Shown here piece by piece: positions 1-8,034 of a DNA stretch of 36,778 nt. The notes under the pieces are model-generated. The model was given only the letters and a program-made list of their open reading frames with translations. It was not told the DNA's origin and searched no databases. The position numbers and the translations under genes were made by a program. The DNA comes from Planctomycetota bacterium (GTDB lineage: Bacteria; Planctomycetota; Planctomycetia; Planctomycetales; Planctomycetaceae): NCBI GenBank assembly GCA_021781115.1, contig JAJXXL010000016.1, positions 1 to 36,778 of the forward strand. The letters run 5' to 3'. Numbering within the stretch: the first letter of the stretch is position 1; each line of letters begins with the position of its first letter.

Positions 1-362
1 CAAAGCCCGGTAGCGGCGGAACAAAGGCGGGGCGGTCGGCGCGGCGACGGCACGCGAAGCGTGCCGGCAACGGGCGGCAGATTCGTCATGACGCGGCGGC
101 ACTGCAGGGGCATCACATTTTCAGTCTGGGCCGCCGCCCAGGCAGGAAATGATCCGCCCCCGCAGTGCATCCCGAAAAATGAAAACTGAAAACTTCTCTT
201 GCCACTTGCCCATCTTGCCGCAAATTGCGAAATCGGTTATAGGTTCGCCGCGGTGTGCGTGAACGCGGGCTTGCGCTGTCGACGGGGCGCTCGTCGGCTC
301 AAGCACGGCGCAGGCAACCGCCGCACGCTGCAAACAAATCCTGGCAACGATGGCAAATCCCC
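1..362. other. Gene-free leader region at window start
   Basis: No convincing coding region is seen. It contains a perfect inverted repeat at 48-66 (arms CGGCACGC and GCGTGCCG around GAA) with no following T-run, so it is not a convincing terminator. A candidate sigma70-type promoter lies at 215-243. Any gene to the left of the window must end before base 1 or begin outside it. Confidence 0.5.
215..243 (+). promoter_or_regulatory. Candidate promoter of the YbhN-like gene
   Basis: TTGCCG (215-220) and TATAGG (238-243) are separated by 17 bases. This fits a sigma70-type -35/-10 pair and would place transcription start near base 250, about 110 bases before the ATG at 363. It rests on the sequence match alone; the -10 differs from consensus at two positions. 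Confidence 0.3.
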
Positions 363-1403
363 ATGAGCGCCTTCAGTAAAGTTTGGACCTGGCTCAAGTG
401 GCCACTGGCCCTGGCGTGCCTGACGTATCTGTATGCCCGGCATTCCTCCGCCCTGAACGAACTGGCCGAGCGGCCCAAGGATTGGCGGTTTCTGGTGCTT
501 GGCTTTGTGCTGTGCCTGAGCGCGGCGCTCATGACTTTTTATCGCTGGTATTTGCTCGTGTGGGCCCAGGGGTTTTCGTTCCGTATCCGCGATGCGGTGC
601 GGCTGGGGTTTCTAGGAATGCTGTTCAATTACGTCGGCCCCGGTTCGGTAGGCGGCGACCTGTTCAAGGCGGTCATCCTGGCGCGAGAACAAACGTCGCG
701 GCGAACCGTCGCCGCGGCCACCGTCGTGCTGGACCGCATTCTGGGCCTGCTGGCCCTGTTCATGGTCGGCGCGGTGTCGACGCTGTTTTACAGGCATCTG
801 CGGCAATCAGTCGAACTGCGCACGGCGGCGCTGTTTTTGTGGGTCGGCAGCCTCGGCGGGCTGATCGGGCTGGGGTTGATGCTCAGCCCCAGCGTCACGC
901 GCTGGCGCGGGGTGCGCATCGTCGAACGCTTGCCCCTGGTCGGCCACGCCCTGGGCGAACTGCTGCATGGCGTCGAGCTGTACCAGACGAAAAAAAAGGC
1001 GATCCTGCTATCGGTACTGGTCAGCCTGGTGGCGCATATCGGCATGATCGGCGGGTTCTATTGCTGCGCCCTGGCGATGCGGCAGGCCTGGATTCCTGAC
1101 CTCGGCGCGCACTATTACTTTATGCCGATCGCCGAACTGTTCGGTGTGCTGATTCCTGTGCCGGGCGGCGTGGGTACGCTCGAAGGGGCCATTGCCCAAT
1201 CCTATCGCAGCATTGCCGCAGTCAGTTCGATTCCCGGCGATCAGGCATTCGCCGCCGGCCTGGCGGCCGCCCTGGCGTTTCGCGTTGTCACCGTGGCGAT
1301 TGCAGCGGTCGGGCTGGCGTATTATGTAACCGCCCGCAAAGAAATCAGCCAGGCGCTCGAAGACGCCGCCCATGTCAGCGATGCGCCCCTGCCTGCGGCA
1401 TAA
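363..1403 (+). CDS. YbhN/UPF0104-family integral membrane protein
   Basis: This 346-residue protein is almost wholly hydrophobic, with about eight predicted membrane segments. It belongs to the lysylphosphatidylglycerol-synthetase transmembrane (UPF0104, YbhN) family. The family signature is visible near the C-terminal third as PVPGGVGTLEGA, and the N-terminal half has the NYVGPGSVGGDLFKA stretch typical of these proteins. The flippase-like domain occurs alone here; the cytosolic aminoacyl-transfer domain of full MprF is absent, so lysyl-PG synthesis should not be assumed. A lipid or lipid-linked substrate is an inference from the family. The ATG at 363 was chosen because the reading frame upstream is polar, arginine-rich and unlike the family. 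The gene converges on the SET-domain gene with 60 bases between them. Confidence 0.82.
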   Translation: MSAFSKVWTWLKWPLALACLTYLYARHSSALNELAERPKDWRFLVLGFVLCLSAALMTFYRWYLLVWAQGFSFRIRDAVRLGFLGMLFNYVGPGSVGGDLFKAVILAREQTSRRTVAAATVVLDRILGLLALFMVGAVSTLFYRHLRQSVELRTAALFLWVGSLGGLIGLGLMLSPSVTRWRGVRIVERLPLVGHALGELLHGVELYQTKKKAILLSVLVSLVAHIGMIGGFYCCALAMRQAWIPDLGAHYYFMPIAELFGVLIPVPGGVGTLEGAIAQSYRSIAAVSSIPGDQAFAAGLAAALAFRVVTVAIAAVGLAYYVTARKEISQALEDAAHVSDAPLPAA

Positions 1404-1463
1404 TGCACCTGCCGTTTTCGTTTGCCCGCGATGCCGCGGCGTTCGGCCTGGTGCTGCGGGCCG

Positions 1464-1928
1464 CTATGCCTCCCACGCCTCCAGCAGAAACCGCTGCACG
1501 AGACCCAACAGCGCATACCGCAGCCGCAGTTCGGCGGGCAATAAGTGGTAGGCCGAAATCAGGCCGCGGCAGTGCACCGCGCCGCAGCGACAAGGCATCG
1601 TCCACCCGTCGCCGATCGTCGTCGAATAATCGAAACGCAGCTCGGTTTCGGCCGCAATATCGGCCAGCGCCACCAGACGCACGTCGTCTTTGATCCCCAC
1701 ATTGGGGGCGCACGAATGATTGATCAGCCGCCCCGGCTCGGCGAGGTCGAGGTACCGGTCAATTCCCACCTGCAGCGCATTGGCCGCCAAGGCCCCTTTC
1801 GCCCGCACCTGGCGCAGAGTCAGCAGCGGCCCCGACAACGTCAGGATTTCTGCTCCTGCCGAAATGGGCCCCGCCGCAAACAGGCCGCGCCCGATGTCGC
1901 ATTTGGCAACGAAGACCGCAGGCGTCAT
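1464..1928 (-). CDS. SET-domain protein, putative lysine methyltransferase
   Basis: This compact 154-residue protein consists of a SET domain only. The visible motifs are GRGLFAAG near the N-terminus (SAM-binding loop), INHSCAPN in the middle (the NHSC box of the pseudoknot), LRFDYST, and a post-SET-like CRCGAVHCRG. SET proteins transfer a methyl group from SAM to lysine; the bacterial substrate cannot be read from sequence. The start ATG at 1928 overlaps the stop of the upstream alkaline phosphatase gene (ATGA), which implies translational coupling and a shared transcript. An upstream extension in the same frame is arginine-rich and overlaps the phosphatase, so it was rejected. The order and orientation say the two genes are co-expressed, not that the proteins interact. 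Confidence 0.82.
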   Translation of the reverse strand: MTPAVFVAKCDIGRGLFAAGPISAGAEILTLSGPLLTLRQVRAKGALAANALQVGIDRYLDLAEPGRLINHSCAPNVGIKDDVRLVALADIAAETELRFDYSTTIGDGWTMPCRCGAVHCRGLISAYHLLPAELRLRYALLGLVQRFLLEAWEA

Positions 1929-3607
1929 TCGCCAGCCGCCGCCGGTTGGCCTGCGATCAGTTCGGGTCGATCGATGACCAGGAAATGGCCGTGGTCCGCG
2001 GTGACGATCAGTACGGTCTCTTGCCAATTGCTGTTTTTTTCAACCCAATCGGTAATGACTTTGACCGCCGCATCGCCGCTGTTGACCGCGCCGATCGAGT
2101 TGTCGAGGTTGTTGTCGTGGTTGGCCCAATCGACGTCACCCGCTTCGACCATCAGCCAGAACCCGCGCGAAGCCGCCCCCAACCGTATGAGCGCGGCGGC
2201 CGTCATGTCTGCCAGTGTCGGGTTTTCTTCGAGATCAGCCCGTGAATACACCTCGGCCCGCTTCGACTTGCCGGGCGCGGGGTCGTAGCCGCCATCGGCA
2301 GTTTGAAACGGCAAATGCCCCTTGATGACCCCGACGCCATAAAAGCCGAACAATCGCTTGTTCTGCCGGGCCGATTCGCGTGCCACCGCCAGCAACCGAT
2401 CTTTGCCTTTGACGCCCGCAGTCCGTTGAGCCACAACGTATTTTCCCCCGTGCGACGCATCGATTTGTTGCAGGTCGGCTGCCGCCAAAAACTGATTGCC
2501 CGGCTCGAAGTTCGCGCCCTGGGCCTTGTCCTGCCGCACATCGACTCCGTACCCGCCGCCAATGACAACTTCCAGCCCTGGCAGCGGTAGCTTGGGATGC
2601 GAAATCGAGGGCAGGCCGAGCAAATCGCGCGACAGATCCTGGTAGTCGTCGCGATCGACATTGTGGGCATACGCACAGGCTGGCGTGGCGTGGCTGAAGG
2701 GCACGCTTGTGACCACCCCGGCCAAAAAACCGCGGGCTTGGGCGTCGTGCGCTACGGTCGTCAATTGCCCACCCCCCTGATCGACGTCGATCGCATTGTT
2801 GAATGTCTTGACGCCGGTCGTCATGGCGGTGGCCGTACTGGCCGAGTCAGGAAAAGCATGTTCGCCCACAGCCAGCGGGTTGAACCGCGAATTCGACCGG
2901 GCGATCAGGTAATTCGCATCGTCGCCGGGTGTCCAGGGGGTTGCCCCGCCTTTGACCGCATTGTAGCCGCCAAACAGTTTGCCGCCGGGGTTAAGCACCC
3001 GCTGGTCATCGACGTCGGTCAGCGTGCCTTCATTGTGCGGGCTGGTCACCATGAAACCGAATTGCGTCGTTTCCCCTGCGGTGTAATTCTGAAAATGCGT
3101 TCCCGCCCCGCGCCCGGCGGTGTAGGACACGCGGCCCTGATTGTAAATTGCGGCGGCCCGCGTGGTTTGCCAGTCCATACCATCGAAAACCACGAGAATC
3201 ACGTGCTTTTTCCCGCCCGCCAGGGCCGCGCGTTGCAATGCGGCCAGATCGGTTTGATCCATGTAGTCGGCCCCGGGGTTCACGGTGTTCGTAGGCAGCC
3301 GGCCGTAAATTCTGCGGACTAAATCGGCATTGCGGTAGGCGCTGTTTTTGCCCGTGTAACTCTCGAGGTCAATGCCTGGCGCCTTGCCGCGCGTGCCAAA
3401 CGCATACACGGGAATCAGACGATTCGTATGGTTAGACCAGTCGCTGTAGACGCCCGGCCGGGTGCCCCAATGCGCTGCGGGCGATTCGCCCGCTTCAATC
3501 GCCGCCGTTTGCAGTTCACGCAGTCGATCAGCCCCGCCGACAACGCCCGCAGCCAGCACGACCCAGCCGCAAATGCAGCCCGACGCCCAGATGTTCACTC
3601 GCAACAT
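1925..3607 (-). CDS. Exported alkaline phosphatase (PhoA superfamily)
   Basis: This 560-residue protein hydrolyses phosphomonoesters in the periplasm or outside the cell, judging from the family. An N-terminal signal peptide (residues 1 to about 25, ending GVVGGA) precedes the catalytic core. Visible active-site elements in order are VVFDGMDW (Asp142, metal ligand), the nucleophile box PDSASTATAMTTGVKT (Ser255), VTSVPFSHATPA, a late MVEAGDVDWANHDNN segment (metal-binding Asp and His) and VTADHGHF near the C-terminus. The ATG at 3607 is preceded by GAGGAG nine bases upstream and starts exactly at the signal peptide; the longer frame lacks these. It is the first gene of a two-gene unit with the SET-domain gene. 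No PHO-box-like repeat was identified upstream. Confidence 0.9.
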   Translation of the reverse strand: MLRVNIWASGCICGWVVLAAGVVGGADRLRELQTAAIEAGESPAAHWGTRPGVYSDWSNHTNRLIPVYAFGTRGKAPGIDLESYTGKNSAYRNADLVRRIYGRLPTNTVNPGADYMDQTDLAALQRAALAGGKKHVILVVFDGMDWQTTRAAAIYNQGRVSYTAGRGAGTHFQNYTAGETTQFGFMVTSPHNEGTLTDVDDQRVLNPGGKLFGGYNAVKGGATPWTPGDDANYLIARSNSRFNPLAVGEHAFPDSASTATAMTTGVKTFNNAIDVDQGGGQLTTVAHDAQARGFLAGVVTSVPFSHATPACAYAHNVDRDDYQDLSRDLLGLPSISHPKLPLPGLEVVIGGGYGVDVRQDKAQGANFEPGNQFLAAADLQQIDASHGGKYVVAQRTAGVKGKDRLLAVARESARQNKRLFGFYGVGVIKGHLPFQTADGGYDPAPGKSKRAEVYSRADLEENPTLADMTAAALIRLGAASRGFWLMVEAGDVDWANHDNNLDNSIGAVNSGDAAVKVITDWVEKNSNWQETVLIVTADHGHFLVIDRPELIAGQPAAAGE

Positions 3608-4059
3608 TCCGCAGCGCTCCTCAAAACTCCAGTAGCGAACAACAGCCGGGCGCAGCCGCCGACAATCTCCGGCTGACCGTGTGGTTTGTTTATCGTAGCC
3701 GATCGGCCCGGCTCGTACCACGAATCGCCCATTGCGACTGAGCACACCATGCCGAACGATCCTGAAGTCTCGCCAATCATGCGACGCAGAAAAGCCCATC
3801 GGATTCGTCAGAGCATCTCATTGGCAGCACCTGACGCCAATCCGATCGCCCCCTTGGAACAATGGGGTAATCAGCCAGACTTTTCCGGTTTTTCTCAATT
3901 TGCAGTCAGAACCGTGCCGATCTGTCGATAGGCCAGGTTGATCGCTCGAATCATCATTTCGACACCGGCAAGCCTGCCGCCGGCAACGCCGCGATTTTCG
4001 GTCGCGCCGCGTTGTCGAACGGCATTTCAATACTCGTGGGCGCTCGGCCCTGACGAACC
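3608..4059. other. Divergent intergenic region, no gene seen
   Basis: This 452-base spacer separates the minus-strand alkaline phosphatase from the plus-strand metallopeptidase, so promoters for both should lie here. No hexamer pair close to consensus was found in either direction. Short open frames are present but lack a ribosome binding site and protein-like composition. A small hairpin-capable stretch occurs near 3966-3987. Confidence 0.4.
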
Positions 4060-5613
4060 ATGCGCAATTGGTGGCCGCTTTGTTGCGGCATATTGTTGAC
4101 GGCCGTGGCGATTCATCGCGAGGCGCGCCGCACAGCGGCGGTAGCAGAACCAGCAAATGCTCAATTGACCGATGCGAAGTCAAGGTTTGCCCTGCCGATT
4201 GAAGGCGGCGTTCCTTATGCCATCGGTGTCGCAACGGGTCTTGCCACGCTGAACCTCGAGTTCACAGACACCGCGGAATACCTGCTGATCGCCAGCAGCC
4301 TGGGTGACGCGGCGCGAACGTTCGACCTGGAACTGAAATCCGCCGAACTCGATGCCGGCCCGGTCAGCAATCTGCACGCCGTGGGCCGGCTGGAGTTGCG
4401 GCCGCTTCCGACCGTGCGGCCAAACCCCGCGCCAGCGGGCACGCGCCCTGTTCGGCACGCCGCGTCAGTCAATTCCGAGTCGAGTGCCAGGCGTGATTTT
4501 TTTGTTCCCGTTGGCGGCCGACTCGAAGTCGCGGCCAATTATGCCTGCGTCCACGCCCAGAGAATCGCTGAAGGCCGGCAGGTGCGCGTGTACCATGATC
4601 CGGTGCAACCCACCCATGAACTCGACGACGGCGCCATCGCGGAACTGATCCGTTTGCTCGATGAGGAGATTTTGCCCAAAAGTGCCGAACTGCTCGGGTT
4701 GCATGAAGACATCGACCAGGATGGAAAACTGGCCGTGCTGCTCACGCCGCGGCTGGGCCGGCTGGGCGGCAACACCCCGCTCGGAGGGTTTGTACGCGGC
4801 AGCGATTTCCAACCCGGGCTGCCCGCCCCGTTCAGCAATCATTGCGACTTGATGTACCTCAATTCCGACCTGCGACCCACGACGCGGCTGAAAGCGCTGT
4901 TGGCCCATGAATACACACACGCCGTCTGCTTCAGCCGGCGGGCATTGGCGGCACAGGGCGGCGCATGGCTTGACGAGGAAGACTGGCTGAACGAGGCGAT
5001 CGCCCATGTGGCCGAAAGCCTGCACGCCGCCGATTGGTCGAATCGCGACTACCGCATTGCCCGATTCCTCGACGCCCCCCAGGCAGCGCCGCTCGTCGTA
5101 CCCGACTATTATCGCTCGGGACGGTGGCGTGACGACGGCTGCCGCGGCGCCACGTGCCTGTTTCTGCATTGGTGCGTCGAACAATCAGGCGCCGGGTTGC
5201 TTGGCAACCTGGTGGAATCGCCGACAACGGGGGTGCGCAACGTCGAACGTGCAACCGGGGCCGCGTTCGCCGACCTGTTTCGACAATGGACGATCGCCCT
5301 CTGGCAATCGGGGCGGGCGGGAAACCACCCCAGGCGTTCTGGCGGCGCGTTGCCCCGCAACGCCGCATTCGGATTGAACCTGCGCGGCCGGCTCGGCACA
5401 GCCAACCTCTGTGGCCCACGCCCAATATTCTGGACCGTCGATCAGCCGCCACCGCCGGTGCGAATTTCAGGCACCGCAACGGCATTCCTGGTACTGCGCG
5501 CGCCCGCGTACCAGGGAATTCGCCGAATTCAAATCCAAGTCGAACCGGGTTGCGAACTCCAACTGACGCTGATGGCGACGAACGTCAGCCATTCCATCGC
5601 CGATTGTCGATAG
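4060..5613 (+). CDS. Exported zinc metallopeptidase, M30-like
   Basis: This 517-residue protein has a short hydrophobic N-terminus (residues 5-18), suggesting export. The core contains HEYTH (His283, Glu284, His287) inside LLAHEYTHAVCF, followed about 25 residues later by DWLNEAIAHVAESL, whose Glu312 is a plausible third zinc ligand. HExxH followed by a downstream NE-x-x-AH element is the arrangement of hyicolysin-like (M30) and related gluzincin peptidases. Residues 40-120 contain a segment resembling beta-rich prepeptidase-type domains, and the last 100 residues are also predicted to be beta-rich. The ATG at 4060 has no clear Shine-Dalgarno sequence. The family assignment is from motifs only; the zinc-peptidase call is firmer than the M30 label. 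Confidence 0.75.
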   Translation: MRNWWPLCCGILLTAVAIHREARRTAAVAEPANAQLTDAKSRFALPIEGGVPYAIGVATGLATLNLEFTDTAEYLLIASSLGDAARTFDLELKSAELDAGPVSNLHAVGRLELRPLPTVRPNPAPAGTRPVRHAASVNSESSARRDFFVPVGGRLEVAANYACVHAQRIAEGRQVRVYHDPVQPTHELDDGAIAELIRLLDEEILPKSAELLGLHEDIDQDGKLAVLLTPRLGRLGGNTPLGGFVRGSDFQPGLPAPFSNHCDLMYLNSDLRPTTRLKALLAHEYTHAVCFSRRALAAQGGAWLDEEDWLNEAIAHVAESLHAADWSNRDYRIARFLDAPQAAPLVVPDYYRSGRWRDDGCRGATCLFLHWCVEQSGAGLLGNLVESPTTGVRNVERATGAAFADLFRQWTIALWQSGRAGNHPRRSGGALPRNAAFGLNLRGRLGTANLCGPRPIFWTVDQPPPPVRISGTATAFLVLRAPAYQGIRRIQIQVEPGCELQLTLMATNVSHSIADCR

Positions 5614-5637
5614 ACCCCAGCGCGGTGCGACGCGCAA

Positions 5638-6240
5638 TTATTCATCCTTCTCTTCGTCGGCTGCGGGCTTTTTCTTCGCCTTCGATTTGTCGGCCTTGGG
5701 GTCGGGCTTTGAAAGCTCTTCGCCGGTAAACACCGCCCGGCTTGCGTAAAGGCTGCGCAAACGTGATACGGGGTACATCTTGATCACCTTGCCCGCATAG
5801 GTCAGCCGGTTTTCCTGATCACGCCCCAGTTTTTCGGCAACTTCGTCCGTAGCGAGATCGCAGTACAGTGCAGCGAACGTTTCAGGATCGACCCCGCGCC
5901 CCGATTCGAGATCCTTCAGCGTTTCGACGCGTCCCGAAAGAATGGCAAATGTGTTCAGCCCTTTCGTGGCCGGGTTGTAAAGCTGTTCTTGCTTGAGAGC
6001 TTCCATTGCGGCATTCAGGGCCGCGGCGGCGGCTTTGATCTTGCCTTCGGTTTCGTCAGACAGTTGGGGCCCCTCGGCCTTGGCCTCGGCATTAGCCTTG
6101 CCAGCGTTCTTCGCCTTGGCCGGCGCGTCGTCCTCGGCTTGTGCCAACAGCGGCGCCGGCGCAAACGCCCCCGAAGCTCCCAAAATGAAACCGAGACCCA
6201 ACAAGCCGAGACCGGCAATACCTGCAAAAAACAATCGCAT
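5638..6240 (-). CDS. Exported protein of unknown function, charged tail
   Basis: No family was recognised. The 200-residue protein has a clear signal peptide (residues 1 to about 34, hydrophobic GIAGLGLLGLGFILGASGAF, ending LLAQA), an Ala/Lys/Glu-rich linker, a helical region of about 110 residues, and a highly charged Lys/Asp/Glu tail (from about residue 178). The start at 6240 is supported by TTGGAG eight bases upstream and by the signal peptide; a longer in-frame extension to 6432 has neither. It converges on the metallopeptidase gene with 24 bases between them. The conserved-looking helical core suggests a periplasmic helper or structural role, but this is a guess. Confidence 0.7.
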   Translation of the reverse strand: MRLFFAGIAGLGLLGLGFILGASGAFAPAPLLAQAEDDAPAKAKNAGKANAEAKAEGPQLSDETEGKIKAAAAALNAAMEALKQEQLYNPATKGLNTFAILSGRVETLKDLESGRGVDPETFAALYCDLATDEVAEKLGRDQENRLTYAGKVIKMYPVSRLRSLYASRAVFTGEELSKPDPKADKSKAKKKPAADEEKDE

Positions 6241-6519
6241 GATGCAACTCCAATACAACGGATCAGGTAACAATCGGCCAGTGGACCGCTTGAAATCGTC
6301 GCTGGGCCACATAGTGGCGGGTTGCCGCCCGCCTTGCAAGACCACTTTCCCGCGCCGGTCTTCAAAAAAAGACACCCATAATTTGTCCTCGTCGGGCCGT
6401 CCGATTCCATTCCCCGTGGCAGGCCCCACCAAATCCCCCCAAGCCCGCTCCCACCCTAACTAACCACATCGACACATATGCACCTGTCGATATATCGGTG
6501 CCTTCGTGTTGTTGCCCTA

Positions 6520-6598
6520 TCCGTGTCTTCCGAGATATCCGTGGTTTTCCTGCGTCGTGCCGTCGAAAACGGACCACGGGTTTCTCGGAGTGCACGGA
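6520..6598. repeat. Inverted CACGGA-type repeat pair
   Basis: The left arm (6520-6547) read on the minus strand and the right arm (6573-6598) read on the plus strand share ACCACGG, then TCTCGGA, then CACGGA with the same spacing. The arms are about 25 bases apart, so the RNA could fold into a long imperfect hairpin. Short repeats of this style are frequent between genes in several environmental phyla, including Planctomycetota; that comparison is from memory. Confidence 0.55.
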
Positions 6599-6900
6599 CA
6601 GAATTCAACGGCCCGCCACGGGACCAAGATTGGCCGCGATGCGCGCACAGGTATTGGGGCAGAACGCTCGTTCGTTGGAGCAGGCCCTGTTCATCCGGGC
6701 AATCTGAACCACCTGATGGGCCTTTGGCTTTTTAGTATGGGAGGTGGCTGCGTCGAGAACCATCGTCAGGACGAACTCATAACTTGGTAATGACTTGCGA
6801 AACGGCTGACGACCATCCTGACCTTGTCCCAAGTTGTGCCCGGCCATTTCCAGGATCTCACCACGCCCCTCAATAATCGGAATCCACCCGTTGGGGGCAG

Positions 6901-7020
6901 CGTCATGTATAACCCGAATGCCATCCGTCTGTTACGCTACGGCTGACGATGCCTGGCGCCAAAGGACGCCAGCCGCAACATGGCCCGGGCCATTCCGCCC
7001 ACGCAACTCGGGCGAACCGA
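6901..7020 (+). repeat. 120-base direct repeat, copy A
   Basis: This copy aligns without gaps to copy B at 7146-7265, with 16 differences in 120 positions by eye (about 87% identity). The most conserved block is the 3' half, around GGCGCCAAAGGACGCC and ATGGCCCGGGCC. Both copies begin CGTCATGTATAAC. The block GGCG..CGCC can form a short hairpin. On the minus strand both copies could encode a similar peptide (MARAMLRLASFGA), but copy A has a stop in that frame. Confidence 0.8.
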
Positions 7021-7145
7021 ACAACGGCTCTCACCGGAAGCACGACACGACGGCACAGTTCTTATTTACTGTGTCTTCTGTGCTCTTTTGTGGCCACTCT
7101 TCCCCGTAACCCCGACGTCCTGCGAGCGTCGGGTGCACGCGGCAT

Positions 7146-7265
7146 CGTCATGTATAACACGAATGCCTTCAGTCTGTTACAGCGCGGCTGACGATGCTCG
7201 GCGCCAAAGGACGCCAGCCGCAACATGGCCCGGGCCATGCTGCCCACGCAACTGCAGCAGACCGA
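7146..7265 (+). repeat. 120-base direct repeat, copy B
   Basis: This is the second copy of the repeat at 6901-7020, starting 245 bases further on. The sequence just upstream (7067-7097) is a CACAGA-type element, not a match to the upstream flank of copy A. The sharp loss of similarity beyond about 120 bases suggests a discrete repeat unit. Whether further copies exist elsewhere in the genome cannot be seen here. Confidence 0.8.
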
Positions 7266-7391
7266 CCGCCGCGCATACTTGATTGCCATGCGCTCGCGAT
7301 CGACATCAAAGCTGCAAGCAATTGCAAGTTTGCCATTGGCAGGTTGGGCAACCTGCTGCGGCGTTGTGGTTGTTGTTGAAAACAACGCGGA

Positions 7392-7616
7392 TCACGCGGC
7401 GCGGTCGCGGCGGACGGGTGCGGTCGCGGAATCGGAACTCGCATTTTGTCGGCGGAATGCCAGTTCTGACTGGCGATCGAGGTCGTGTTTGAGGGTTGAA
7501 TTTGTCAGCCGGCCCAAATGGTAGCTCACATACAGAATTGCCATTGAAAACACGAAGCCGCCAAAGCAAATCGCCAATGCAACCTGGTCATCAGATGCGT
7601 TCTTGAACAGTTCCAT
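7392..7616 (-). CDS. Small single-pass membrane protein (74 residues)
   Basis: No family was recognised. The protein has a short acidic N-terminus (MELFKNASDD), one strong membrane segment (about residues 11-34, ALAICFGGFVFSMAILYVSY) and a polar, basic C-terminal tail containing two short NSTLKHDLDRQ-like helical stretches. The ATG at 7616 is preceded by GGAGAG six bases upstream, a good ribosome binding site, so this is probably a real gene although short. A palindrome (7640-7654) lies just upstream of that site. It is flanked by the repeat region and the lptF-like gene on the opposite strand. Size and topology recall small stress or complex-assembly membrane proteins, but no homology was seen. 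Confidence 0.65.
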   Translation of the reverse strand: MELFKNASDDQVALAICFGGFVFSMAILYVSYHLGRLTNSTLKHDLDRQSELAFRRQNASSDSATAPVRRDRAA

Positions 7617-7639
7617 GATCGTCTCTCCGTTCGCAAATT

Positions 7640-7654
7640 CATCCCGTCGGGATG
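7640..7654. promoter_or_regulatory. Palindrome upstream of small membrane protein gene
   Basis: CATCCCG and CGGGATG flank a single central base, giving a 15-base inverted repeat. It sits 24 bases upstream of the start codon of the minus-strand 74-residue protein gene, just above its ribosome binding site. It could be an operator or a leader hairpin. No protein in the window is linked to it by evidence. Confidence 0.35.
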
Positions 7655-8034
7655 CAAAACTACCATCACAGTCGATGGGGCAAAATACGCAGCCAAGTTC
7701 AAATGGGCGAATACGGAACCATCGTCCGAAACAGAGCCGATGCGGTACTCCGATCTCGCCATTCCCGGTTGCGTTACGTCGGCGCGTGGGTACGCCTGAC
7801 CCGTCGAGCCTGCTATTGTTTCGGATCAAACAGCAAACCGGCTGAAGCCGGGTGCCTCGAGTGCACGGAATGCCGACCATTGTGCCGGAGCAGGGGCGGC
7901 AAATCCGCTGTAACGCATCCGGCCCGATGCCCCCGGCCCGTCACACTCGACGGTCGCCACAGGATCAACCGCCCGACTGCGTTTGGCGGCTTGACCTTGA
8001 CCGCGAAACACCGTTTGCAATATACGATTGCCTC
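7655..8034. other. Divergent spacer between small membrane protein and lptF-like gene
   Basis: This 380-base spacer carries no gene that can be supported. Frames extending the lptF-like gene upstream are open but contain no membrane-protein-like sequence before the ATG at 8035. The right end contains the candidate promoter described at 7997-8026. Confidence 0.4.
7997..8026 (+). promoter_or_regulatory. Candidate promoter giving a leaderless lptF-like mRNA
   Basis: TTGACC (7997-8002) and TATACG (8021-8026) are 18 bases apart. The ATG of the permease gene is at 8035, nine bases after the -10, so transcription would begin at or within a base or two of the start codon. No Shine-Dalgarno sequence precedes the ATG, which fits a leaderless message. 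A tandem TTGACC copy lies at 7991-7996. Confidence 0.4.

Larger units (their letters stand above)
6241..7391. repeat. Repeat-bearing gene-poor region
   Basis: About 1.15 kb holds no gene that can be supported. It contains an inverted pair of CACGGA-type repeats near 6520-6598, a related CACAGA-type element near 7067-7097, and two copies of a 120-base direct repeat. The open frames present are short, lack ribosome binding sites and mostly reproduce the repeats. The region could be the decayed remains of a mobile element or pseudogene, but no transposase motif, terminal inverted repeat or target duplication was seen. Confidence 0.5.

Noticed and set aside
48-66. Perfect 8-bp stem hairpin near the left edge as a terminator
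   Set aside because: No T-run follows on either strand, and the gene it would terminate is not visible.
6605-6847. 80-codon minus-strand frame in the repeat region
   Set aside because: It looks fairly protein-like, but has no ribosome binding site, no recognised family and a codon use less GC-biased at third positions than the neighbours; could be a decayed gene fragment.
6834-7282. Overlapping short plus-strand frames with similar peptides
   Set aside because: The peptide similarity is explained by the 120-base DNA repeat; frames lack start signals and differ by stops.
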